From positions 1-5,151 of the forward strand of contig JALWGP010000073.1 of assembly GCA_027038775.1 (NCBI GenBank): DNA of 5,151 nucleotides. Direction: 5' to 3'. This DNA comes from Sedimenticola sp. (GTDB taxonomy: Bacteria; Pseudomonadota; Gammaproteobacteria; Chromatiales; Chromatiaceae). Position 1 is the first letter of the stretch, and the number at the start of each line of letters is the position of its first letter. Below are positions 1 through 5,151 of the stretch, in pieces. The translations under genes and the position numbers were made by a program. The notes beneath the pieces were generated by a model. The model saw only the letters and a list, made by a program, of their open reading frames with translations. It ran no database searches and was not told the origin of the DNA.

Positions 1-671
1 ATCTCCGCCAGCGCCGCGTCCACCAGGGCGAAGACGTCGAAGCGGGCGCTGTCGGAGATGGCGCGGCTCGCCTGCTCCAGGCTCACGGGCCCCTCCCCCT
101 GCAGCAGCAGGAGCTTCTCGATCTCCTGGCGCGCCGCCAGCAGGTTGCCCTCGGTGCGCTCGGCCAGCATCTGCGCCACGCCGCGCTCGGGTGCCAGCCC
201 CGCCGCGCGCATGCGCTGCTCGATCCACTGCGGCAGGCGGGCGGCGTCGGGCGGCCAGAGCGGGAGCACCACACCCGCCGTATCCAGCGCCTTCAGCCAC
301 TTGCTGTTCATCTGGGCGCGGTCCAGCTTCGGCAGGGTGAGCAGCAGCAGGGTGTCCTGGGGCAGCCGCTGGCACCACTCCACCAGGGCGGTGCTCCCTT
401 CCCGGCCGGGCTTGCCGCCGGGCAGGCGCAGGTCCACGATCTTGCGCTCGGCGAAGAGCGACATCTCGTCGGCCTGCCGGGCCAGCAGGTTCCAGTCGAA
501 GCGGCCGTCGGCCTCCAGCAGCTCGCGGCTCAGGTAGCCCTCGCGGCGGGCGGCGGCGCGGATGGCATCCGCCGCCTCTCCCACCAGCAGGGGCTCGTCG
601 CCGCTCACCACGTAGACCGGCGCCAGACGCTTCCGAAGATGTGCCTCGAGCTGGTCGCCGCGCAGCCTCAT
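1..671 (-). CDS. holA: DNA polymerase III subunit delta, N-terminal 223 residues (gene continues past left edge)
   Basis: The delta subunit is part of the clamp-loader complex and is the subunit that opens the beta sliding clamp; it acts in the cytoplasm at the replication fork. I translated the minus strand from the ATG at 671-669, and the frame stays open to base 1. The product begins MRLRGDQLEAHLRK and then shows the family hallmarks in order: VSGDEPLLV (residues 22-30), SLFAERKIVDLRLPGGKPG (71-89), DTLLLLTLPKLD (106-117), SKWLKAL (123-129), EGNLLAARQEIEKL (174-187) and SDSARFDVFALVDAAL (206-221). The family usually runs to about 340 residues, so roughly the last third is outside the window. 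The start sits six bases after the lptE stop. The only SD-like sequence, GAGGG at 679-675, overlaps that stop and lies just three bases from the ATG, so translation is probably coupled to lptE. The gene order leuS-lptE-holA supports the call. Confidence 0.96.
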   Translation of the reverse strand, partial: MRLRGDQLEAHLRKRLAPVYVVSGDEPLLVGEAADAIRAAARREGYLSRELLEADGRFDWNLLARQADEMSLFAERKIVDLRLPGGKPGREGSTALVEWCQRLPQDTLLLLTLPKLDRAQMNSKWLKALDTAGVVLPLWPPDAARLPQWIEQRMRAAGLAPERGVAQMLAERTEGNLLAARQEIEKLLLLQGEGPVSLEQASRAISDSARFDVFALVDAALAE

Positions 672-677
672 CGGCCC

Positions 678-1163
678 TCAGAGCGCCGCCAGTCGACGGA
701 TGAGCCGCCGGGCCAGGTCGCTGTAGACGTCCCTGCGGCGCATCTCTCCCTCGCGCACCCGGCCGAGAAGCTGGCCGCCGGGCGCGTAGACGATGCGCCG
801 CGCCTGCAGCTCGCCGCTGCCCGCCGAGGTGCCCGGCGGCTGCTCGGCATCGAACCGGAGGGTGAAGAGATACTCGTACTCCACCGCGGCATTGTTGGCA
901 TTCACCGAGAAGATCCGGCTCTCCTGCTTGAGGGAGATCCTCAGGACACCACCGGCTTCGTCGGCCGAGGTGGCGAGCTGTACGCCGGCCCGCTCCAGCT
1001 GGCGCCGCAGTTCCCGCAGGAAAGGATGGTGCTCGGCCAGGCCCCTGAGCAGCAGCGGCTCCATGGCGGCAGGCGGCCGCGTCACCTCGCCCCGGGGTTG
1101 GAAACCACAGCCCGCCAGGAGCAGGACCGCCAGCAGGAGCAGGTAATACCGTCGCATCGTCAT
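678..1163 (-). CDS. lptE: LPS-assembly lipoprotein LptE
   Basis: LptE is an outer-membrane lipoprotein that plugs the LptD barrel and helps place lipopolysaccharide on the cell surface. The 161-residue product starts with a basic residue pair and a hydrophobic run, ending in a lipobox LLAGC at residues 15-19. Cys19 would be the lipidated residue, followed by GFQPRG, which resembles the start of mature LptE proteins. The rest is a small soluble domain with [10 protein letters not shown] (about 95-104) and a basic C-terminus, [10 protein letters not shown]. The length fits the family. The start ATG overlaps the leuS stop as ATGA (1163-1160). A second in-frame ATG lies at 1157-1155 (Met3) and could be the true start; neither has a clear SD, which fits coupling to leuS. 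Sequence conservation in this family is low, so the lipobox and the position between leuS and holA carry much of the weight. Confidence 0.94.
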   Translation of the reverse strand: MTMRRYYLLLLAVLLLAGCGFQPRGEVTRPPAAMEPLLLRGLAEHHPFLRELRRQLERAGVQLATSADEAGGVLRISLKQESRIFSVNANNAAVEYEYLFTLRFDAEQPPGTSAGSGELQARRIVYAPGGQLLGRVREGEMRRRDVYSDLARRLIRRLAAL

Positions 1164-3709
1164 TTGGCCACGATGTTCACGAGCTTGCCCGGCACCACGA
1201 TCACCTTGCGCACCGTGGCGTCGCCGATGAAGCGCCGGGCGTTCTCGTTCTCCAGCGCCGCCCTCTCCACCGCCTCGCGGCTGGCGTCGGCAGGCACCTG
1301 CACCTTGCCGCGCAGCTTGCCGTTCACCTGCACCACGTACTCGATGGTGTCGCGCTCCAGGGCCTTCTCATCCACTTTCGGCATGCCAGCCCCAAGGATG
1401 TCCTCGCCGTAGCCCAGCTCGCGCCAGAGCTTATGGGCGATGTGGGGGGCGATGGGCGCCAGCAGGCGCAGCAGGATCCCCATGCCCTCTTTCAGCAGAG
1501 GGGCCTCATCGCTCCGCCCCAGCAGGTTGGCCAAGCTCATGCAGGCCGAGACCACGGTGTTGAACTGCTGACGCTCGTAGTCGAACAGCGCCTTCTTCAG
1601 GATGGCGTGCATCTCGCGCCGCGCCTCGCGCACCGCCGCAAGCGGCTCGTCGGGCAAGTCGCCGGCAGCGAGGATGAGCTCGCGCTTCTCCACCGCCAGG
1701 TTCCAGAGCCGCCTCAGGAAGCGGTGGGCCCCTTCCACCCCCTCGTCGTTCCACTCCAGGGACTGGTCGGGCGGCGCGGTGAACATGGTGTAGAGGCGCA
1801 CCGTGTCAGCACCGTAACGGTCGATGAGGAGCTGGGGGTCCACGCCGTTGTTCTTGGACTTGGACATCTTCTCCATGCCACCGTGCTGCACCGGCAGGCC
1901 GTCGGACTTGAGCACGGCGCGCACCACGCGCCCCTTCTCGTCGCGCTCCACCTCTACGTCGGCGGGGTTGAACCACTCCCGGGACCCGTCCTCGCGCTCG
2001 CGGTAGTAGGTGTCGGCCAGCACCATGCCCTGGGTGAGCAGGCGGGTGAAGGGCTCGTCGCAGTGGATCAGTCCCTCGTCGCGCATCAGCTTGTGGAAGA
2101 AGCGGGCATAGAGCAGGTGCAGGATGGCGTGCTCCACGCCGCCGATGTACTGGTCCACCGGCAGCCAGTAGCGGGCGCGCTCGTCGAGCATGGCCCGGTC
2201 GTTGTCGGGGCAGCAGTAGCGGGCGTAGTACCAGCTCGATTCCATGAAGGTGTCAAAGGTGTCGGTCTCGCGCCGGCGGCCATCGCCCAGGTCATAGAAT
2301 TCGGGCATCTTCTTCAGCGGCGAGCCGCTGCCGTCGGGCACCACCTCCTCGGGCAGCCGCACGGGAAACTCGGTGGCCGGTTCGGCGTTGCCCTTGGCGT
2401 CGTAGACGACGGGAATGGGGCAGCCCCAGTAGCGCTGGCGACTCACACCCCAGTCGCGCAGGCGGTAGTTCACCGTTTTCCCGCCCTTGCCGTGCTCCTC
2501 CAGCCAGGCGGCGATGGCGTCAAAGGCGGCCTCGGAGGTGAGAGCGGTGAAGGGGCCGGAGTCCACCAGCACGCCCTTCTCGGTATAGGCGGCCTCCTCG
2601 ATGCCCGCCTCGGAGCCGTCGGCGGGGAAGATCACCTGCTTCTTGGGAATGCCGTACTTCTCGGCGAACTCCCAGTCGCGCTGATCGTGGGCAGGCACCG
2701 CCATCACCGCGCCGGTGCCATAGCTCATGAGCACGAAGTTGGCGGCGTAGACCGGTACCGCCTCGCCGGTGACCGGGTGCAGCGCCTCGATGCCGAGGGG
2801 GAAGCCCTTCTTCTCCATGGTCTCGATCTCGGCCTCGGAGACGCCCCCCTTGCGGCACTCCTCGATGAACCCGGCCAGCGCCTCGTTGCCCTTCGCCGCC
2901 TCCAGCGCCAGGGGGTGCTCCGCGGCCACCGCCACGTAAGTGACGCCCATAAGGGTGTCGGGACGGGTGGTGAAGATCTCCAGCTTCTCGTCCCACCCCT
3001 TCACCTCGAAGACCATGCGCACCCCCTCGGAGCGACCGATCCAGTTGCGCTGCATGGTGACCACCTGCTCGGGCCAGCCGTCGAGCTGCTCCAGGTCGTC
3101 CAGCAGCGCCTGGGCGTAGTCGGTGATGCGAAGGAACCATTGCTCGATGTCGCGCTTCTCCACCGGTGCGCCCGAGCGCCACCCCTTGCCGTCGATCACC
3201 TGTTCGTTGGCCAGCACCGTCTGGTCCACCGGATCCCAGTTCACCGTGGCCTTCTTCCGATAAGCCAGCCCCTTCTCCATGAGGCGGGTGAAGAACCACT
3301 GCTCCCACCGGTAGTAGTCGGGGTCGCAGGTGGCCAGCTCGCGCTCCCAGTCGTAGCCGAAGCCGAGCTGCTTGAGCTGCGCCTTCATGTGGGCGATGTT
3401 CTCCCGGGTCCATTTCGCCGGCGGCACGCCGTGCTTGATGGCGGCGTTCTCGGCGGGCAGGCCGAAGGCGTCCCAGCCCATGGGTTGCAGGACGTTCTTG
3501 CCCAGCATGCGCTGGTAGCGGGCCACCACGTCGCCCAGGGTGTAGTTGCGCACGTGGCCCATGTGCAGCCTGCCGCTGGGGTAGGGGAACATGGAGAGGC
3601 AGTAGAACTTCTCCTTCTCCGGGTCCTCGATGGCACGGAAGCTCTGGTGCGCCTCCCAGTACTCCTGGGCTTCGGCCTCGATGCGCCTGGGGTCGAATTG
3701 CTGGTCCAT
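1160..3709 (-). CDS. leuS: leucyl-tRNA synthetase (class Ia)
   Basis: This cytoplasmic enzyme attaches leucine to tRNA-Leu using ATP and hydrolyses mischarged products. The 849-residue length is close to the 860 of E. coli. The HIGH signature is HMGH at residues 49-52 within [15 protein letters not shown]. The CP1 editing domain has TTRPDT (247-252, with the conserved Thr252) and AVPAHDQRD (337-345, with Asp345). The Rossmann fold resumes with [14 protein letters not shown] (416-429), [19 protein letters not shown] (480-498), the KMSKS loop at 614-618 and the anticodon-binding helices. The C-terminal domain ends [17 protein letters not shown]. The region near residues 157-180 has Asp, Gly and Ser where E. 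coli has cysteines, and the insertion near 432-480 has none, so both zinc sites appear to be absent. The start is fixed by an in-frame TAG 27 bases upstream with no other start between. Codons TTA, CTA and TCA are absent over about 759 codons (3709-1433). Confidence 0.99.
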   Translation of the reverse strand: MDQQFDPRRIEAEAQEYWEAHQSFRAIEDPEKEKFYCLSMFPYPSGRLHMGHVRNYTLGDVVARYQRMLGKNVLQPMGWDAFGLPAENAAIKHGVPPAKWTRENIAHMKAQLKQLGFGYDWERELATCDPDYYRWEQWFFTRLMEKGLAYRKKATVNWDPVDQTVLANEQVIDGKGWRSGAPVEKRDIEQWFLRITDYAQALLDDLEQLDGWPEQVVTMQRNWIGRSEGVRMVFEVKGWDEKLEIFTTRPDTLMGVTYVAVAAEHPLALEAAKGNEALAGFIEECRKGGVSEAEIETMEKKGFPLGIEALHPVTGEAVPVYAANFVLMSYGTGAVMAVPAHDQRDWEFAEKYGIPKKQVIFPADGSEAGIEEAAYTEKGVLVDSGPFTALTSEAAFDAIAAWLEEHGKGGKTVNYRLRDWGVSRQRYWGCPIPVVYDAKGNAEPATEFPVRLPEEVVPDGSGSPLKKMPEFYDLGDGRRRETDTFDTFMESSWYYARYCCPDNDRAMLDERARYWLPVDQYIGGVEHAILHLLYARFFHKLMRDEGLIHCDEPFTRLLTQGMVLADTYYREREDGSREWFNPADVEVERDEKGRVVRAVLKSDGLPVQHGGMEKMSKSKNNGVDPQLLIDRYGADTVRLYTMFTAPPDQSLEWNDEGVEGAHRFLRRLWNLAVEKRELILAAGDLPDEPLAAVREARREMHAILKKALFDYERQQFNTVVSACMSLANLLGRSDEAPLLKEGMGILLRLLAPIAPHIAHKLWRELGYGEDILGAGMPKVDEKALERDTIEYVVQVNGKLRGKVQVPADASREAVERAALENENARRFIGDATVRKVIVVPGKLVNIVAK

Positions 3710-3723
3710 GGAAAACGGTGTAA

Positions 3724-3730
3724 CCTCTCT
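3724..3730 (-). promoter_or_regulatory. possible leuS ribosome-binding site (AGAGAGG)
   Basis: On the minus strand AGAGAGG is the only purine-rich SD-like run before the leuS start. It is 14 bases from the ATG, longer than the usual 5-9, so initiation may be modest or may depend on other features. No alternative in-frame start exists between the upstream TAG and this ATG. Confidence 0.4.
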
Positions 3731-3756
3731 TCGCTAAGCGGGCTAGGATACCGCAC

Positions 3757-3763
3757 AAGGGAG
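3757..3763 (+). promoter_or_regulatory. Shine-Dalgarno sequence AAGGGAG for the exported-protein gene
   Basis: AAGGGAG ends five bases before the ATG at 3769. This is the best SD in the window and supports both the reality of the small gene and its start. Confidence 0.7.
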
Positions 3764-3768
3764 ATCAC

Positions 3769-4074
3769 ATGAACCACCGCTTACTCGCCCGCCTCGCGCT
3801 TTCGCTGCTCCTGTTGCCGGCCCTGGCCGCCGCAGGAGAGGACGGGCGCTACCAGGCCGTGGTGCTGCATTCCGCCGGCACATCCAGCGGCACGGGGTCC
3901 ATCAGCCCCAAGGTGTTCATTCTCGACACCCGCGATGGCCACATGTGGACCTGGGAACAGAACGCCCGGGTGCAACGCAAGAAGGGCGGCCTCTCCTTCG
4001 GCAACATCCTCACCTACCAGGGCAGGCTTCACCCGGGCTCCCGTGCGGGCGAGGTGATCAGCGAGGGCAAGTAG
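3769..4074 (+). CDS. small exported protein of unknown function
   Basis: I do not recognise a named family. The 101-residue product has a typical Sec signal peptide: MNHR, a hydrophobic core at about residues 9-19, then LPALAAAG with likely cleavage after Ala20 or Ala22. There is no lipobox cysteine. The mature part would be about 80 residues, without cysteine or a second hydrophobic segment, so it is probably periplasmic or secreted. It contains RYQAVVLHS (27-35), a Gly/Ser/Thr-rich link (36-46) and the striking stretch KVFILDTRDGHMWTW (48-62), suggesting two beta-strands around a D-x-R-D-G turn. Short exported proteins with a similar 'FxLDTxxGxxWxW' stretch exist in proteobacteria as hypothetical proteins, as I recall. 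A good SD and a clear signal peptide argue for a real gene. It ends 19 bases before the glycosyltransferase start and is probably co-transcribed with it; a shared role is inference only. Confidence 0.82.
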   Translation: MNHRLLARLALSLLLLPALAAAGEDGRYQAVVLHSAGTSSGTGSISPKVFILDTRDGHMWTWEQNARVQRKKGGLSFGNILTYQGRLHPGSRAGEVISEGK

Positions 4075-4093
4075 GACCCCCATTCGCGCCAAC

Positions 4094-5151
4094 ATGCAGA
4101 CGAACCGCCCGGAACGCGCTTTCCTGCTGGTCTGGCTCGCCATCGGCGTGCTCCTGCTGCTCTACTGGGGCAGCCTCCACCGGGACATCGTGGGCCCGGG
4201 CGAGAGCCGCGTGGCCCAGCTCGCCTGGGAGATGCACCACAACGGCAACTACCTGCTGCCCACTTTCAACGGCCAGGTCTCCCGCGACACCCTCACCAAG
4301 CCGCCCCTCTACCACTGGCTGGTCATCATGGCCGCGCTGCCCTTCGAGTGGGCGGACTTCTCCCTGCGGCTGGTCTCCATCGCCTCCCTTTTCGCCAGTC
4401 TCTGGCTCACCTGGCTGCTGGGGCGGCGGCTCTTCGACAGCCGTACCGGGGCCTGGGCGGCGCTGGTGCTGGCCAGTGCCTTCGCCTTCGTCCCCTACGG
4501 CCTCTCGGCGCGCATGGACCTCCTGCTCGCCACCCTGGTGCTGGCGGCCATGGTGGCGCTGCAGCGGGCCCTGTCGGAACCGGAACCGCAGCGGCGGCGA
4601 CACCTGCTGCTCTTCTTCGTGATCCTCGGCCTGGCCATGATGGTGAAGGGTCCGGTGGGCTTCATCATCCCGGGGAGCACTGCGTTGCTCCTGGTGGGCT
4701 TCACCCGCGGCAGAAGGGAAATCCGGCACTTCCTGCCCGCCTGGGGCATCGCGCTCTTCCTGGTGATCGGTCTGGCCTGGTATCTCGCCGTCCTGTTCCA
4801 GGTATCGCCGGAACTGGCTCGCAACCTCTTTCTCGACGAGCCGATGAACTGGGCCGAGGGCAACGCCGGCGGCATCCAGAAGCAGATCTGGTACTACCTG
4901 CCACTGATGCTTGGCGGACTCTTTCCCTGGTCCCTCTTCCTCTTCGCCGCATTGCTGGCCGCCCTGCGCACCACCTGGCAGGAGAAACAGGAGCCGCTGC
5001 TCTTCCTGCTCTTCTGGTTCCTGGGCGGCCTGCTGCTCTTCAGCCTGGGGGGCAAGAAAGCGGTGCGCTACCTGCTGCCCATCCTGCCCGCCGCCGCCCT
5101 GCTCACGGCCTGGTATTTCCGCGAGCTGGCCCGGCGGGGCAGGATGGGCAG
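4094..5151 (+). CDS. membrane glycosyltransferase, ArnT/PMT-like GT-C superfamily (N-terminal 352 residues; continues past right edge)
   Basis: Proteins of this fold sit in the inner membrane and transfer a sugar from a polyprenyl-phosphate donor to lipid A, protein or another glycan on the periplasmic side. The frame is open from the ATG to the window end. The visible part has about ten hydrophobic segments (roughly 9-26, 71-84, 92-110, 119-138, 142-157, 170-184, 187-204, 214-236, 266-291, 302-318) and starts an eleventh. Family landmarks are the first periplasmic loop, GPGESRVAQLAWEM (34-47) and TKPPLYHW (68-75), then ARMDLLLA (139-146), MMVKGPVGF (182-190), GLAWYL (226-231), YYLPLMLGGLFPWS (267-280) and SLGGKKAVRYLLPILP (317-332). 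The usual DE pair is G36-E37 here and the usual EKPP is TKPP. An in-frame TGA at 4055-4057 and the lack of another ATG fix the start, though no good SD is seen. Full members are usually near 500-600 residues. The substrate cannot be told, so arnT is not assigned. Confidence 0.9.
   Translation, partial: MQTNRPERAFLLVWLAIGVLLLLYWGSLHRDIVGPGESRVAQLAWEMHHNGNYLLPTFNGQVSRDTLTKPPLYHWLVIMAALPFEWADFSLRLVSIASLFASLWLTWLLGRRLFDSRTGAWAALVLASAFAFVPYGLSARMDLLLATLVLAAMVALQRALSEPEPQRRRHLLLFFVILGLAMMVKGPVGFIIPGSTALLLVGFTRGRREIRHFLPAWGIALFLVIGLAWYLAVLFQVSPELARNLFLDEPMNWAEGNAGGIQKQIWYYLPLMLGGLFPWSLFLFAALLAALRTTWQEKQEPLLFLLFWFLGGLLLFSLGGKKAVRYLLPILPAAALLTAWYFRELARRGRMG

Larger units (their letters stand above)
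3710..3768. promoter_or_regulatory. divergent intergenic region between leuS and the exported-protein gene; promoters expected
   Basis: These 59 bases separate two divergent start codons, so at least one promoter, and probably two overlapping ones, should lie here or reach into the flanking genes. A shared AT-richer patch at 3744-3750 gives TAGGAT on the plus strand and TATCCT on the minus strand, each matching 4 of 6 positions of TATAAT. For the minus strand a poor -35 match, TTCATG, lies 17 bases upstream inside the start of the neighbouring gene; for the plus strand I see no convincing -35. A 9-bp near-perfect palindrome, CGCTAAGCG, is at 3732-3740. The location is a strong expectation; the exact boxes are guesses. 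Confidence 0.3.

Noticed and set aside
58..537. 159-codon plus-strand frame opposite holA
   Set aside because: The Ser/Arg-rich translation is typical of a GC-rich shadow frame, while the opposite strand encodes clear HolA motifs.
581..588. Chi-like octamer GCTGGTGG on the minus strand here and again at 2563-2570
   Set aside because: The octamer has this role in enteric bacteria, is made of common codons in a Leu/Val-rich GC-rich genome, and two copies in 5 kb are not informative.
639..1412. 257-codon plus-strand frame opposite lptE and the 3' end of leuS
   Set aside because: It is in codon register with lptE and shares the same cause; the product resembles no protein and crosses two well-supported genes.
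2520..3758. 412-codon minus-strand frame overlapping the leuS start
   Set aside because: It is the leuS sequence read out of frame; the Arg/Gly/His-rich product is an artefact.
1433..3772. 779-codon open frame on the plus strand opposite almost all of leuS
   Set aside because: It is in exact codon register with leuS, so it stays open simply because leuS uses no TTA, CTA or TCA codons there, as expected at high GC. Its product is a low-complexity Gly/Val/Leu/His/Ala-rich sequence with no family features.
4075..4093. Possible terminator or promoter between the exported-protein gene and the glycosyltransferase
   Set aside because: The 19 bases contain no inverted repeat, T-run or promoter-like boxes, so co-transcription is the simpler reading.
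4058..4729. Minus-strand frame (223 codons) and plus-strand frame 3945-4622 over the glycosyltransferase
   Set aside because: Both lie over a frame with continuous transmembrane segments and family motifs; their translations are low-complexity (Gln/Gly/Glu-rich or Ser/Trp/Pro-rich).

Overview
The window looks like ordinary chromosome from a GC-rich gammaproteobacterium. The main evidence is the gene order leuS-lptE-holA on the minus strand, which is the arrangement known from E. coli and many other Gammaproteobacteria. LeuRS also aligns with the E. coli enzyme without gaps through the HIGH motif and the editing site. The strong third-position G/C bias and the near absence of A/T-ending codons fit a non-enteric, high-GC lineage. 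Genus cannot be assigned from the sequence alone.

Minus strand, reading right to left: a complete leucyl-tRNA synthetase gene (3709-1160), a complete gene for the outer-membrane LPS-assembly lipoprotein LptE (1163-678) and the first 223 codons of the DNA polymerase III delta subunit gene holA (671 to the window edge). leuS and lptE overlap by four bases (ATGA). The lptE stop codon lies six bases before the holA start and is part of its only Shine-Dalgarno-like sequence. This looks like one co-transcribed, translationally coupled unit. It serves three unrelated essential tasks: tRNA charging, LPS export and loading of the replication clamp.

Plus strand, diverging from leuS across a 59-bp gap: a small exported protein of unknown function (3769-4074, 101 aa, signal peptide). 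After 19 bp comes a polytopic membrane glycosyltransferase of the ArnT/PMT-like GT-C superfamily (4094 to the window edge, 352 codons visible). The last two are probably co-transcribed. They may take part in modifying a lipid-linked or envelope glycan, but the sequence does not reveal the substrate.

There are no RNA genes, mobile elements, CRISPR arrays or long repeats that I can support, and no gene-free stretch over 300 bases. Long open frames opposite leuS, lptE and the glycosyltransferase are by-products of high GC. I see no evidence of a novel multi-gene system. The least explained items are the small exported protein and the altered acidic motifs of the glycosyltransferase.
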